64,000 nucleotides of DNA from Dendrophyllia cribrosa (GCA_024195265.1 JAJLRJ010000002.1:51186043-51250042), one strand, 5' to 3'. Positions 11,701 through 24,700 are shown, numbered from the stretch's first letter. Numbers and translations are program-made. Notes: generated by a model not told the origin, from the sequence alone.

Positions 11701-12073
11701 ACATCGTCACCTTTTCGTGTCTTGTCGTCACGGTATGGGCGCTCGGTGATAACACAGAACGAGACGGGCTCGCTCCGCGCGATGCAGCCGCGTTGCCGGC
11801 AGTGATATTTCTCCTTCTTTACGCGTTTTATCTCATCGAGTGCTACCACGCCGCAACTAGACACTATTTGCGAATAGCCAAGCAAGAATCGGCGATGGAA
11901 TACATCAATACGATCAGACAGCAGCCTCCTGTGATATCGTTCAAAGCGACGGGTTGGCATTACGAACAAAAGCAAAGATCAGTGCCCTATAGAGACTTGA
12001 TGGGAAAACTAAAGGAACGAAACGAGTCGTATCAGGAGAGAGTTGTGGCTTTTAACGAATCAGAGGCGTTTAG
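11652..12073 (+). CDS. TMEM151-like membrane protein, exon 1
   Basis: Encodes residues 1-140 plus two bases of codon 141. Predicted TM1 is at about 13-31 and TM2 at about 48-66. TM2 contains the family-typical LLLYAFYLIECYHA, resembling the LYAVYLVECWHC block of vertebrate TMEM151. A conserved-looking soluble segment follows, with WHY at 102-104 and YQERV at 127-131. The start is the first in-frame ATG after the stop at 11601. The exon ends AG|GTAAGA and joins the exon at 26565 in phase 2, forming an AG-T serine codon. Family role: vertebrate TMEM151A/B are multi-pass proteins of poorly known function; TMEM151A variants are linked to a paroxysmal movement disorder. The full model is 266 residues, far shorter than vertebrate members because the long C-terminal tail is absent. 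Confidence 0.85.
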
Positions 12074-12744
12074 GTAAGATTGTTAGACAAAGATATAACG
12101 TTAGTGTTTTCTTGGAGCGCAGATGTTATTTATTCGACATTTTTTTTTTTTTCACTGAATAACTTAGAGGTCATAAATAACTTGAAATGAATACTATAAA
12201 ACGATTCCCAGTCAAGATAATTGCATACATACGATAAACAGAACTAGAAAGAAGCTACTAGTTTAAACTGTAAAAAAATATCGTGCCCGGGGAGGAAAAC
12301 GGGATTAGAAGCGAGTCGTAAAATTCCATACGGAAGTACATTTGTTTTTTAAGTAAACATCCTAGCGTTTTAGTCCTCAGGCTGAAAAAAGTAAAAATCA
12401 TTGTTCGTTGAAAGAATGTCGCGTATCATGAAATTTAAAACTCGAGGTGTTTATCGTATATATACGATTAGGGCTTTAAAGTTTGTCAATTAAAAATCGC
12501 TTGAAATACTTTTAAAATCGTATATAAACTCATATAAACCTCAAAGCAGATTTGCAACTAATTTATCCTGATTATCAGCACGCATTAAAGTATTAAAGCA
12601 AGTCATGAAAGGGTCAGCGTACAGGAGAATATGGAGTAAATTATCCCAATGAAATATTATCGCTTGATAGTTCTTTTATAACCCTTTACAAAGAGTGCCA
12701 AAAACCAAAATTCAAGAAAAATTCCAAATTTCATAATATGAGAT

Positions 12745-15246
12745 TGTAAATTGCATTTGTTCATATATCATAACCGCCTGAGTGACACGGAATTATACTT
12801 TATGAAAGGGCTTTTAGACATATTTGTTGTTGACATGTGATTTTTTTAAATTAATATACCCTAAGGTAATGTTGACATAAATGGACTAAATTGTATGAAT
12901 ATAAAGGGATTTTTTGACACACTTATTTTCCAAATCTTCATTTTTATTCATACCTTTGTTATTACATCAAACTTAAAACATACCCTTAGGGTCAACGTCG
13001 AGTTTGACAGAATTGACTAAATTGTATGAATATATCGGACTTATAGACAAACTAGTCTTTTGGCGACATCTAAATATTTTTTTTCTCTACACTTATGTTT
13101 TTAAACTCAAAACAAACCCTTAGGGTCAACGTCGAGTTTGACATGAATCGACTATATTGCACGAATGTACATGAGGCTTTTAGATATATCTGAATTGTTC
13201 TCTATACCTTTGTAATTTATTAACTCTTTCACTCCCAAGAGAGCCAAATATCAAAATTCAAGAAAAATCCCATATTTAACTTTGTAAAATATTGAAAAAC
13301 AAATAGTACCATGCAAAAGTACTGTGGAAGAGGTTCCATTTGAATGGTCACACCATAGGATTTCATCCACAGTCTCAAAAGTTAGAACAAATGGTACCAT
13401 GCAAAAGTACTGTGGAAGAGGTTTCATTTGAATGGTCACATCATAGGATTTCGTTGACCGACTCAAAAATACATGTCTCCAGAATTGAACCCTAGCCCCA
13501 GTAGCTAGTCGGGTCAGCACCAAATGTCTCCTTGTAATATCAATGCTTTATCATTCAGCCGGGGTTATGAATCAGGGATATGATCACCGAAGATGAGTTA
13601 TCTTGATATTCTAACAACTTCTCCCCCTTACCGGCTACTGCTAAAACAAAAAGTATAGAGACAAGAAAGGAGAATTTGTTTTTTTTTTATATTGGTGATG
13701 AAAGGGTTAAGCCCAGTCTTCCCTTGAGTGACAGCCCACGGTTCATAAAACCTTAGTCTGTGGATGAAATCCTACAGTGTGACCAAATGAAAACTGTTGA
13801 ACAGTACTTTGCTGTGGTGCTTGACTGCAAAACAGTACAGTCGTATTTTTTGCGTTGGTCATACGAATGCGCGCAGTCTTTTAACGAAAAGTCTAGAGCG
13901 AGTGTGAAAACGGAGAGTAGAAAGCAGTCTACTGCAGTGCTGTTTATTATGCTGTACAAGGTGGTTCTAAATATTATGCGTCAGTGAAAACGCTTTAGTT
14001 AAAAGCTACACAGAACTTTATACTTTCATGATCTGTACAAATTGGTCCTTTTTAAATTTGTGGATGAACCGACGATGAAAGCTATCGAGCAGCTGCACAA
14101 GGTGGTTCTAACTTTTGAGCTTTTGGATAAAGAGTCACGTTGAAAACTATCAAGCAGCACATTAGGCTATGTCTACACTATACCGGATAGCTTATCATGT
14201 CGACATGAAAAATATTCCGGCCTGGTAGAAACAGAAACGACCCAGACCTGGATATTTACTTCTTTTTCAGTGGGTTTCAATCCTCGCTCCTAGTTGTTGA
14301 CTTCCGCTACGGTTCGGTTCGATTGCCTGTTCACACTGCCCCAGAGAGTGGCACGAGAATCTATCCGATATGTGACGATTCACTTTCACGATCGCCGCGT
14401 CGCTCCGGAACAAAAATCGTTCCGAAACTAGCGTTTCATGTGTGAACGAAAGGCCTATGCGGTATGGTTTTCGTGCCGGCGCAAGAGCTATCCGGTTAAG
14501 TGTAGACATAGCCTTAGCTTAGTGGCGCCGCGCTGATTATTCCTTTCACTCAGGAGTCAAGACATAAATGTAAATAGGACCTGTAATGTAGCTCTAACTG
14601 TTGAGTCTGCGGACGAAATCCTATAGTGTGACCACCCAAAAGAAACCTCTTCGGCAGTACTTTGTCATGGTAACATTTGTTTTTCAATATTTTACAAAGT
14701 TAATATGGGATTTTTCTTGAATTTTGATGTTTGGCACTCTTGGGAGTGAAAGGATTAATAAATTACAAATGTATAGAGAACAATTCAAATATGTCTAAAA
14801 GCCTCATGTACATACATTCGTGCAATATAGTCGATTCATGTCAAACTCGACGTTGACCCTAAGGGTTTGTTTTGAGTTTGAAAACAAAGGTATAGAGAAA
14901 AAATATTTAGATGTCGACAATAAGACTAGCTTGTCTATAAGTCCGATATATTCCTACAATTTAGTTGATTCTGTCAAACTCGACGTTGAACCTAAGGGTA
15001 TGTTTTAAGTTTGATGTAATAACAAAGGTATGGAGAAAAATGATGAAGATTTCGAAAATAAGTGTGTCAAAAATCCTTTTATATTCATACAATTTAGTCC
15101 ATTTATGTCAACATTACCTTAGGGTATATTAAGTTTAAAAATTCAGATGTCAACAACAAATATGTCTAAAAGCCCTTTCATAAAGTATAATTCCGTGTCA
15201 CTCAGGCGGTTAATGATATATGAACAAATGCAATTTACAATTTACA
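12745..15246. mobile_element. Large foldback element with arms of about 650 bp
   Basis: Left arm 12745-13387 and right arm 14586-15246 are inverted copies. For example 'gcctgagtgacacgg' at 12776 matches 'ccgtgtcactcaggc' at 15194, and 'cccttagggtcaacgtcgag' recurs in both. Inner arm parts carry the 'ctttcactcccaagag' MITE family. The loop (13388-14585) carries further copies of the 'gtgtgaccattcaaatga' repeat unit and a separate MITE (14165-14513). No transposase is visible. Arms are diverged but could pair into a long hairpin RNA if transcribed. Confidence 0.8.
14165..14513. mobile_element. MITE with GGCTATGTCTACACT termini, TTA target site
   Basis: The left end 'ggctatgtctacactatac' and right end 'gtgtagacatagcc' are inverted repeats. 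TTA flanks the element on both sides (14162-14164 and 14514-14516), as expected of PIF/Harbinger-type 3-bp duplications. It lies in the loop of the larger foldback. Non-coding. Confidence 0.8.
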
Positions 15247-15326
15247 GTGAATTTAACTAAAAGCAAAAGGTGAAAAGTAGGCATAATAAAAGGGGGAATT
15301 TCCATAAACCGGGGAGAAAGTATATA

Positions 15327-15589
15327 GCAGTTTTCAATTGAGTGTAGTAATTACTCTGACCAATCACAGCAGTCGTGAACAATCCAGTGAACCAATCAGA
15401 GCTCGAAGCAATTACATGTCGGCGGCGCCAAGCGCGGAAAAACGCTTGCGAGCAAGTCACGATTAGTTTTGGTTTTACTTCTGATTGGTCGAGAAAATGG
15501 CGCGAGATTTTTTAGCCAATCACAAAGCGTAGCAATGCAAAACCAAAGCAATTGTGTAATTACTTGCGACACTCAATTGAAAACTGCTC
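15327..15589. mobile_element. CCAAT-rich MITE, copy 1
   Basis: Inverted ends 'gcagttttcaattgagtg' and 'cactcaattgaaaactgctc'. Inside are four CCAAT-type sites: 'gaccaatcacag', 'gaaccaatcagag', 'ctgattggtcg' and 'agccaatcacaaag'. It is nearly identical to copies at 21259, 60640 and 61128. The left outermost bases are slightly eroded. Confidence 0.85.
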
Positions 15590-15628
15590 TATTATACAAG
15601 TGATTTATTTAACTCCGTAGTCTTCAGT

Positions 15629-16131
15629 AGCCTGTTCCAGGCGTTCAGATAGTAGGGAGGGCGCGAAGAGGCTGCGCGAAAAAAAAAAAAAAAAAAGAAG
15701 AAGGAAAATTGCGATGCGAGTGGTTATTATTATATAGCTAGGTATACATTTCTACATATATTTACATATTTTATCTTTTTGTTATAATTTCATAGTTCAG
15801 TTATACACTACCCCACAAGCTGTACAGCTTCAATCACTAGTCGTGTCTAAATAAAGGTTTTACATTACATTACATTACATTACATTACATTACATTACAT
15901 TACATTACATTACATTACATTACATTACATTACATTACATTACATTACATTACATTACATTACATTACATTACATTACATTACATTACATTACATTACAT
16001 TACATTACATTACATTACATTACATTACATCACAGGAGTCCCTTTTCCCCACTCTCACCTCGTTTTTCCGCCCGTTCGCCGCCGGCCTTTCCTTCGCCCT
16101 CCTCGCTATCTGAACGCCTAGAACAAGGGCT
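15629..16131. mobile_element. Foldback element with AGCCTGTTCCAGGCGTTC ends
   Basis: Left 'agcctgttccaggcgttcag' and right 'ctgaacgcctagaacaaggg' form a terminal inverted repeat that also extends into G+C-rich 'gagggcg/cgccctc'. The centre holds a LINE-type tail ending in 'gtctaaataaaggtttt' and the (ATTAC)n array, so a retrotransposon tail appears to be captured in or inserted into the element. Confidence 0.7.
15860..16030. repeat. (ATTAC)n array, about 34 units
   Basis: A perfect pentamer run directly after 'gtctaaataaaggtttt'. This is the usual arrangement of a non-LTR retrotransposon 3' end with a microsatellite tail. The related tail at 18601-18656 ends in (TAC)n instead. Confidence 0.9.
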
Positions 16132-16613
16132 GTCCACAAGATGCTCCAAATTGTTAAAAAAGGAGGCTCAAAATTACTCAGTAAATTGCTCAAAAAATCT
16201 AAAAGTTTCTCAAAAGTTGCTCCAAAATTTTAAGGTTCCTTTTCATATTTACTACACTTGAAGTTGCTAATTACCTATTCCAACCAAAAACCATTTTACA
16301 CTGTTCCTTGACTCCAGAGCTTTTAATAACTTGCTAAATCGAGTTACCACTTTTTCTCATTTTCTTCCAATATTACTTAAACAAACAATCAATCTTATGA
16401 CTGAATAATGTTTAACATCGCCATTGTCCGCCATTTTGAATTTAAAATATCCACCTACCGCTGTAACAAACCTGTACTGCATGTGACGGTTATGACCAAA
16501 AAGCGAAAAAATAAATCATTTAGTGCTTAATTATGCATGTTTGGTTTGTTTTAATTTGTGGTATTGTCTTAGATAGGAATCGGAAAAGTTGCCGAGCATC
16601 TTCTAAACAGGCT
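16127..16613. mobile_element. Foldback MITE with 'GCTC' repeats
   Basis: The left end 'gggctgtccacaagatgctc' pairs with right 'gagcatcttctaaacaggct'. The interior has recurring 'ttgctcaaaa' words. The same family recurs at 30000-30342. Confidence 0.55.
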
Positions 16614-17063
16614 AAATCTTCAGCTGCATCTACAATAGCTAGATAAATTAGTTGGTGGCTTAAAACAAATCAATTTCCTAGTAGGTTTATGCTCTAACTT
16701 TTTCCTGTTGTTTTAAACAAACTATAACTGTGAAGAAGCACACTACACTATCCGCTCGGTATGGCCATTACCTTACGCATGCGCACAACCATATCACCAT
16801 GGACTTGGTGGTGGCAGCCATATAGTTTGTATTTAGTTTAACCAACCACGGTCCTTCTACCATTTTTGACGTCTTCCCTCTTACGACAAAATATGTATTT
16901 AATATGTATGTTATATTTAACTCTCGCAGAAGGAAGAAATATTTCAAAAAGTGTAATTGGACCAGAAATCAAAGGAAAATCAAAGCAAAATAGAAGGAAA
17001 ATCTGGTCTTCCTACCACTTGCCACTTCTTGTTAACATATTTTGCCTGGGCTATATATCTTTT

Positions 17064-17345
17064 TAGTATATACTGAAACAGTGGATAGCATTGTTGACGC
17101 GCTCTGATTGGCTACTGAAACTCGGAATAGCAAGTGCTATTCACCTCCCAGCAATTTGCGCGCGAAAATTGTAATCGTTGACAGGAATAAATGAGTTAAA
17201 AAGCATCATTTTCGTTATATTATCTCTCTGTTTCAGTATATACTAAAACAACTTTTCACCTCAGTGTAGGTGGGTAGTGGTGGATAAGCGGCTCGGTAAA
17301 TGTCCACCACTACCCACCTCCACTTCGGTGAATAGTTGTTAATTA
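17064..17345. mobile_element. MITE with terminal hairpin
   Basis: 'agtatatactgaaacag' at the left is matched by 'tttcagtatatactaaaaca' at 17230. The right part (17248-17340) is a strong palindrome with arms 'aggtgggtagtggtgga' and 'tccaccactacccacct'. Non-coding. Confidence 0.6.
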
Positions 17346-17655
17346 TAAAACTGTTTTAATCTCTAGGAATTTAGTATTTTTATCTGTATGGAGAAAGAGT
17401 CCGTATAACCTTAGATGACGTAATAAGGCCGTCGTTCCGCGGTTTTCCACATATTTTATGAAAAACTCTATACTTTGGAACTTTGCTTCGGATTTTTTTC
17501 AATGAGTGTTGTAATTTTAAACAATTTTCCAGAAAAGTGAAATTAGATCGCTCATTTAGGGAACTTAATTTTAAGAGTTTATCTGTTCAGTCGGTGCCTA
17601 AGAAGATGTCCGATTTTACATTTTATATTTAAATTTTAGAAATTCTTGTACGTTT

Positions 17656-17698
<43 letters not shown>

Positions 17699-17732
17699 TG
17701 TAGTAGTAGTAGTAGTAGTTGTAGTTGTAGTT

Positions 17733-17778
<46 letters not shown>

Positions 17779-17814
17779 CAGTAGTAGTAGTAGTAGTCAG
17801 TGGTAGTGGTAGTG

Positions 17815-17879
<65 letters not shown>

Positions 17880-17896
17880 CAGTGGTAGTGGTAGTG

Positions 17897-17961
<65 letters not shown>

Positions 17962-17979
17962 CAGTGGTAGTAGTAGTAA

Positions 17980-18025
<46 letters not shown>

Positions 18026-18026
18026 T

Positions 18027-18074
<48 letters not shown>

Positions 18075-18075
18075 A

Positions 18076-18127
<52 letters not shown>

Positions 18128-18128
18128 T

Positions 18129-18167
<39 letters not shown>
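17656..18167. repeat. (AGT)n array with an 83-bp higher-order unit
   Basis: About 510 bp of AGT trinucleotide. Interruptions reading 'cagtggtagtggtagtgg' occur at about 17797 and 17879, and a related 'cagtggtag' at about 17961, giving an 82-83 bp superperiod. The poly-valine and poly-serine reading frames here are artefacts. Confidence 0.95.
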
Positions 18168-18429
18168 AATTTTATTTAAGTGTCAGAGTATTTAACTTAC
18201 TAACTAATTATGGACACTAAATAAGTAAAAATAAAAATAAATTATGCTAAGATGGGTTAAAATTTACAATTGCTCACTATCTAAAATTTTTACATTTAAA
18301 ACGTGATATAAAATAATATAAAATAATCGATTAATAATATACAAATAATTTATATAAAATTAATATATAAAATAATCGATCAATATACAAAGTCATTACA
18401 AAGACTTTATACAAAGTCATTTAAAAGAT

Positions 18430-18567
18430 GAATTAACTGATCATGAATTACCACTTCAAATCGTCTTATATTTTTAATCTTAGTTAATATTAAGAATTAA
18501 TGTTAAGAAGATGAATTACCTCTTCAAATCATCTTATATTTTTAATCTTAGTTAATATTAAGAAGGT
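18430..18567. repeat. Tandem duplication of about 80 bp
   Basis: 'gaattacc' plus 'cttcaaatcgtcttatattt' and 'taatcttagttaatattaag' occurs twice in succession with few differences. It sits between the (AGT)n array and the LINE-type tail. Confidence 0.7.
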
Positions 18568-18600
18568 ATTATATTTTTCTTGTTTTATTATAGTCTAGTA

Positions 18601-18807
<207 letters not shown>

Positions 18808-18809
18808 GT

Positions 18810-20039
18810 AATTGGAAATTAAGGGAGTGCGTTCGACAGGGTGGGGTGATGGTACAGGGAGTGAGGAAGTGGGAGGTGGATTTGAGGGCCAGTAGGCGGT
18901 GGTGGTGGTGGTGAGGTGGGGGGTAAGGGGGGGAGGGGGGGTGGGTCAAGGAGTGGCAGTTATTATATCGTCATATTCTCGGGATATTTTCAGTTTAGAA
19001 CTATACAATCCAAGTCTTGTTTTGTTTACATAAAATCGCTTTTCAACCTATGGAATTAATGAACAAACACATACAAATGGACAACAAAATCTTCTTTTGA
19101 AAAAAAATTATTTAAAAAAATAAATAACCTGATTTGCCAAAAGCAGTTATTGTAAAATTTGACGTCTACAGAGGTCCATCTCTCAGTCACAGTCTTCAAC
19201 GAAGAAACAGCGTGACATTTGCGTTACTTTTTGTTCACATTTACATACATGCAAATATATCAAGCGAATAACATTGAATATTTGACAAACAGCAGCACAG
19301 ATGTAATTAGGATGATGTGATTCAAACATAAGCTTACACGATCTACAATGAAACTAAACAAAATCATAAAGAAATCGAATGTTATTTAGTAAAATAGCAA
19401 TGATAAGATAAGCAAACAAAGGAACACCGTGATGCAGCCGTCTATATTTTTAATACCTGAAAACAGCAACAACAGCGAGCAAAAACATGCGGGAATAAGT
19501 TACGGGGAAGAATTGTTGGATCCAAACAGAAAATAAAATCGCAGACAACCATTATTTCACTTGCCGTATGACAGAGACCGATGAATTGTGTAGAGATCGA
19601 CGCGGATCGACAGCGTTCGTAAACAGACCCTGAAATGTCCGTGGTTGATTTTGCCGTCAAACCTCTGCCAGGCTTCATTTCACTTGCTATGTGATAAAAA
19701 TCGGTCAATTCTCAACTTTTTTCCGGCCGTTGAAAAGCGTAAAGTTGCTTTGATGCGCCGCAGATTAATAAGCGAAGCGAAAGCGTCCTTCTCCGATCGG
19801 CAGCAAGCTCTATGACAGCGAGGCCAAAGTAGATACCAGTTCCCGCCCGTGAATTTGCCCCTGAAAAACACAAAAGAATCTTCGTGGGGCTAATCGGATA
19901 AAGAAGCATGAGAAAAAATCTCGATTTTTTTCAGCTAGAAAATTGCACAGGACACCCAACACATGATACAGGACATTCAACACGAAATTAGGATCGCGTT
20001 CGCAGACGAACGCAACTACTACTACTACTACTACTACTA
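18810..20039. other. Intronic spacer, nothing recognised
   Basis: G-rich stretch at 18900-18955, then sequence without supported exon. Minus-strand open frames at 19442-19909 have mixed composition but no recognisable domain, no ATG context of note and no splice evidence. Confidence 0.35.
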
Positions 20040-20345
20040 CTAGTAATACTAATACTAATACTAATACTAATACTAATACTAATACTAATACTAATACTAA
20101 TACTAATAATACAACCACTTTATTATCATTTAACAATTAAAATAACTATTTACAATACATTAAAAATTCTAAATACGATAAGATGTATAATACTAATACT
20201 AATACTAATACTAATACTAATACTAATACTAATACTAATACTAATACTAATACTAATACTAATACTAATACTAATACTAATACTAATACTAATACTAATA
20301 CTAATACTAATACTAATACTAATACTAATACTAATACTAATATTA

Positions 20346-20558
20346 AGGGCGCTTACCAATTGTCAGAACTGCCCAGCCGGACCGCTCAATTTGAAAATAT
20401 TAGTCCATTATTTGCCAGAACTGGTTGGCCAGACTGGTAAATTTGGAAATAGTATGCACCATTTTGATGGACTTGTAAGAACAAGTCTTCAAAAAGATGC
20501 ATTCTAGTTACAAACGGACCGGTCTGGCCGGCCAGTTCTGACAAATGGTAAGCGCCCT
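20346..20558. mobile_element. MITE with AGGGCGCTTACCA ends
   Basis: The left 'agggcgcttaccaattgtca' and right 'acaaatggtaagcgccct' form a terminal inverted repeat, with 'ccggaccg/cggaccgg' inside. The 213-bp element is flanked on both sides by the ACTAAT array, so the target duplication cannot be read. Confidence 0.85.
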
Positions 20559-21258
20559 AATACTAATACTAATACTAATACTAATACTAATACTAATACT
20601 AATACTAATACTAATAATACTAATACTAATACTAATACTAATACTAATACTAATACTAATACTAATACTAATACTAATACTAATACTAATACTAATACTA
20701 ATACTAATACTAATACTAACACTAACACTAACACTAACACTAACACTAACACTAACACTAACACTAACACTAACACTAACACTAACACTAACACTAACAC
20801 TAACACTAACACTAACACTAACACTAACACTAACACTAACACTAACACTAACACTAACACTAACACTAACACTAACACTAACACTAACACTAACACTAAC
20901 ACTAACACTAACACTAACACTAACACTAACACTAACACTAACACTAACACTAACACTAACACTAACACTAACACTAACACTAACACTAACACTAACACTA
21001 ACACTAACACTAACACTAACACTAACACTAACACTAACACTAACACTAACACTAACACTAACACTAACACTAACACTAACACTAACACTAACACTAACAC
21101 TAACACTAACACTAACACTAACACTAACACTAACACTAACACTAACACTAACACTAACACTAACACTAACACTAACACTAACACTAACACTAACACTAAC
21201 ACTAACACTAACACTAACACTAACACTAATACTAATACTAATACTAATACTAATACTA

Positions 21259-21540
21259 GAGCAGTTTTCAATTGAGTATCGAAAGTAATTACACAATTGC
21301 TTTGGTTTTGCATTGCTACGCTTTGTGATTGGCTAAAAAATCTCGCGCCACTTTCTCGACCAATCAGAAGTAAAACCAAAACCAATCGTGACTTGCTCGC
21401 ACGCGTTTTCCCGCGCTTGGCGCCGCCGACATGTAATTGCTTCGAGCTCTGATTGGTTCATTGGATTGTTTACGACTGCTGTGATTGGTCAGAGTAATTA
21501 CTTTGGTTTTGGTTTTACGACACTCAATTGAAAACTGCTC
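21259..21540. mobile_element. CCAAT-rich MITE, copy 2 (inverted), TA target site
   Basis: Complete 282-bp copy. Ends GAGCAGTTTTCAATTGAG and CTCAATTGAAAACTGCTC are flanked by TA on both sides, and the element is inserted in the ACTAAT array. It has the same four CCAAT/ATTGG sites as the other copies, in reverse order. Confidence 0.9.
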
Positions 21541-21712
21541 TAATATTAATACTAATACTAATACTAATACTAATACTAATACTAATACTAATACTAATAC
21601 TAATACTAATTCTAATACTAATACTAATACTAATACTAATACTAATACTAATACTAATACTAATACTAATACTAATACTAATACTAATACTAATACTAAT
21701 ACTAATACTAAT

Positions 21713-24700
21713 TGGATTTCAATTGTTAAAACATCTTCAAATTTCCTTGGTTCAAAATCGACAAACATTATGCCAAAACAGCGAAAGATCTGTACACATG
21801 TGGACTTTATATTCCACCGTCTAATTCAAAATATTTCAACCCTGAACTATTTGAAGAACTTGAAAATGATATCTTAAATTTCGGCACCCGAGGATCAATC
21901 CCCCGGCATGGGTGACTTTAACTCGAGAACAGGTAAATATTCGGATAGCGTTTGTCATGACGGGAACAACATCATAGCAAATGATCAATCTGAATCTTCG
22001 TATTTTCCTACTCGTCGGAATAGTTATGATAACGAACTAAATAATCACGGTAAAAGACTTCTTGATATTTGCAAAAGCGCCGACCTCAAAATTTTAAACG
22101 GAAGAATTAGCGGTGATTCTTTAGGTAGAGCCACCTTTCATGGAAGAAATGGAATAAGTGTCATCGATTATGCAATATGTGACCAAGATGTTGCAAATTT
22201 TGTAGTAAAGCAGCCATCCCCTTTTTCGGATCACAGTCCAATAATCACTTGGATAAATATTAACACTAACATATCTGAGCTTGAATCCCCGTGTGAAAGT
22301 AATCCGTTATCACCTCTACCGAGGCAGTTTCTGTGGGAAAAGGATTCTGCTCAAAAATTCAAAGATAGCTTACGCTCAGCAGATCTCCAAATGCTCATAC
22401 AAGAATACATAGTTGACGAAACTCCGATCCAAGATGTTAATACAGCACTTGAAAAAGTAGGAAACATACTAATCACAGCAGCGAAACGAAGTTTAAAGAT
22501 TAGATTAGGAAAAAAACGTAGACAGATCAAGTCACCATCAAACAAAAAATGGTTTGATAAGGAATGTCGCTTTAAAAAACACGAGCTAAGGAAGCTCTCA
22601 AACCAAAAACACAGAGATCCTTTAAATACTGATTTGCGAGAGAGGTATCATATTGTTTTAACGGAATACAAAAAATTATTATGCAAAAAAAGAACTGAAT
22701 ACTACCATTCAAAAATTATCGAACTAGAGGAAACCACTGAAAACCCGGATCAAAAAATTTTTTGGCAGAGTTTAAAATCAATGGATGATACTCGAAAATA
22801 CAAAAATGATCTTCCATTGGTCTCAGAGGAAAGCTGGCTTCAACATTTCCACTCACTTCATTCAAATGAACCTTTAAATTCTGCACAACAGACAATAATC
22901 AATGAACTACAACAACTCGAGAGTCGGAAAAATCAGTTATGCTCTTTGGATTACTTAATCACCGAAAATGAAACACTTGAAGCTGCGAAAAGATTAAAAA
23001 ATAATAAATCGTCTTTTTTAGACAAAATAAAAAAAGAAATGATTAAAGCTAGCCTTCACGACATGTTGCCGGTATATCAAAAACTTTTTAATACAATTCT
23101 CAATCAAGGAACAATGCCTCAAACTTGGTGTGGCGGCCTTATTACACCAATATATAAATCAGGAGGAAAAAGTGATCCATCAAATTATCGAGGAATTTGT
23201 GTTTCAAGCTGTTTGGGAAAATTGTTCTGTTCTATCCTTAACCAAAGACTCCTTGAGCATGTTTACTCTCATAATATACTCCACAATTCTCAGATTGGAT
23301 TTTTGCCCAAAAATGAAAAAATATATGCTTGTTTTGTAGATTTCAAAGAAGCTTTTGACTCGGTCTGGCATGACGGACTCTTGTACAAGCTGTTACAAAT
23401 TAATGTGGGAGGTCGCTTTTACAATTTAATTAAAAATTTGTACTCAAACCCTACATGTTCCGTAAAAATTGGAAAAAGCCAAACACGACCCTTTCAATAC
23501 GCAAGAGGTGTACGCCAAGGTTGTATTTTAAGCCCGTTGCTATTTAACCTCTATGTTAACAACATACCACATTCGTTCGAAAATATTTTATCGGATCCAT
23601 TTGTTCTACCAAATGGCACAAAATTAAATTCACGTTTATATGCAGATGATTTAGTCATACATCATGTACTTTCAAGATCCAAAACAGGACTGCAAACTTG
23701 TCTTGATAAGTTATCTTCCTATTGCAACTCGTGGATGTTAAGTATCAATCCAAAAAAGACCAAAGTTATGATCTTTCAAAAGCGTGCTAAGAAATGTACT
23801 GAGTCTAGTTTTCACATAGGCAATAAAATATATAAAATGATTGAAATCGTCCAAAATTACACTTATCTAGGGTCTGTAATCTCTTCAACGGGTAACTTTG
23901 CAATGGCACTTGACCAGTTAAAAGAGAAGGCCCTTCACGCTCTATTCAGTCTACGAAAACATACAAATTTCAGTAAATTGTCCCTATTCTTGGCAAGTAA
24001 AATCTTTGACACGATGATCTCCCCAATTTTGACATATAATAGCGAAGTCTGGGGTGTGTACGCAAAACCGGATTTTAAGTCTTGGGATAGTTCGCAGATT
24101 GAAAAAATTCATTTACAATTCTGCAAGCGTTATCTAGAAGTAAGCAATAAGTCATCAAATGTGGCATGCAGAGCTGAACTTGGAAGATTTCCTCTTATAG
24201 CTATTAATCAGAAAATAATTAATTATACCATATACCTTCAAAGTAAGGACAATAACTCTATTGTTAAACAGATCTTTTTAATGTCAGCAGATCTTCACTC
24301 TTCTGGTAAAAATAGCTTCTACTCTAATCTTATAAGGATATCCGAATTCTATAATTTGCCTGATTTTGACCCTTTTTTCTTAACTGACACTAAAATTAAA
24401 CATTGTGTAAACTATATCCTATATTGGCGACACACCATTCAACACTCTAAGAAACTCGAATTATATAATATCTTTAAGAACGAATATACGCCTTCTCATT
24501 ACTTAGACCTTACAAGGAAATCAAATGACAGAAAACAATTAGTAAAATTTCGTATAAGTAATCATAAATTAATGATTGAAATTGGTAGATATGAACAATT
24601 CACGAGAGATGATAGATTGTGCCCTACTTGTGGTGGAAATGAAATTGAAGATGAAATTGAAGATGAAATTCACTTTCTTTTTCACTGTCCTAAATACTTA

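Larger units (their letters stand above)
20040..21713. repeat. Composite (ACTAAT)n / (ACTAAC)n region with nested MITEs
   Basis: (ACTAAT)n blocks lie at about 20040-20110, 20187-20344, 20559-20715, 21228-21258 and 21541-21713. A homogeneous (ACTAAC)n block of about 510 bp occupies 20715-21227. Two MITEs (20346-20558 and 21259-21540) and the truncated LINE interrupt one original array. The array runs within the TMEM151-like intron in sense orientation. Confidence 0.95.

Noticed and set aside
15860..16030. CRISPR-like regular repeats
   Set aside because: A pure pentamer microsatellite without spacers, in an animal genome.
17646..18220. Poly-valine and poly-serine open frames
   Set aside because: Entirely produced by the (AGT)n microsatellite.
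20715..21227. Interstitial telomere tract
   Set aside because: The unit is CACTAA, not CCCTAA, and grades into ACTAAT at both sides.
20504..21385. Long Leu-Val, Ser-Val and Leu-Thr open frames
   Set aside because: Produced by (ACTAAC)n/(ACTAAT)n, which has no stop in several frames.
22351..23339. Short frames inside the LINE on either strand
   Set aside because: Shadows of the reverse transcriptase frame.
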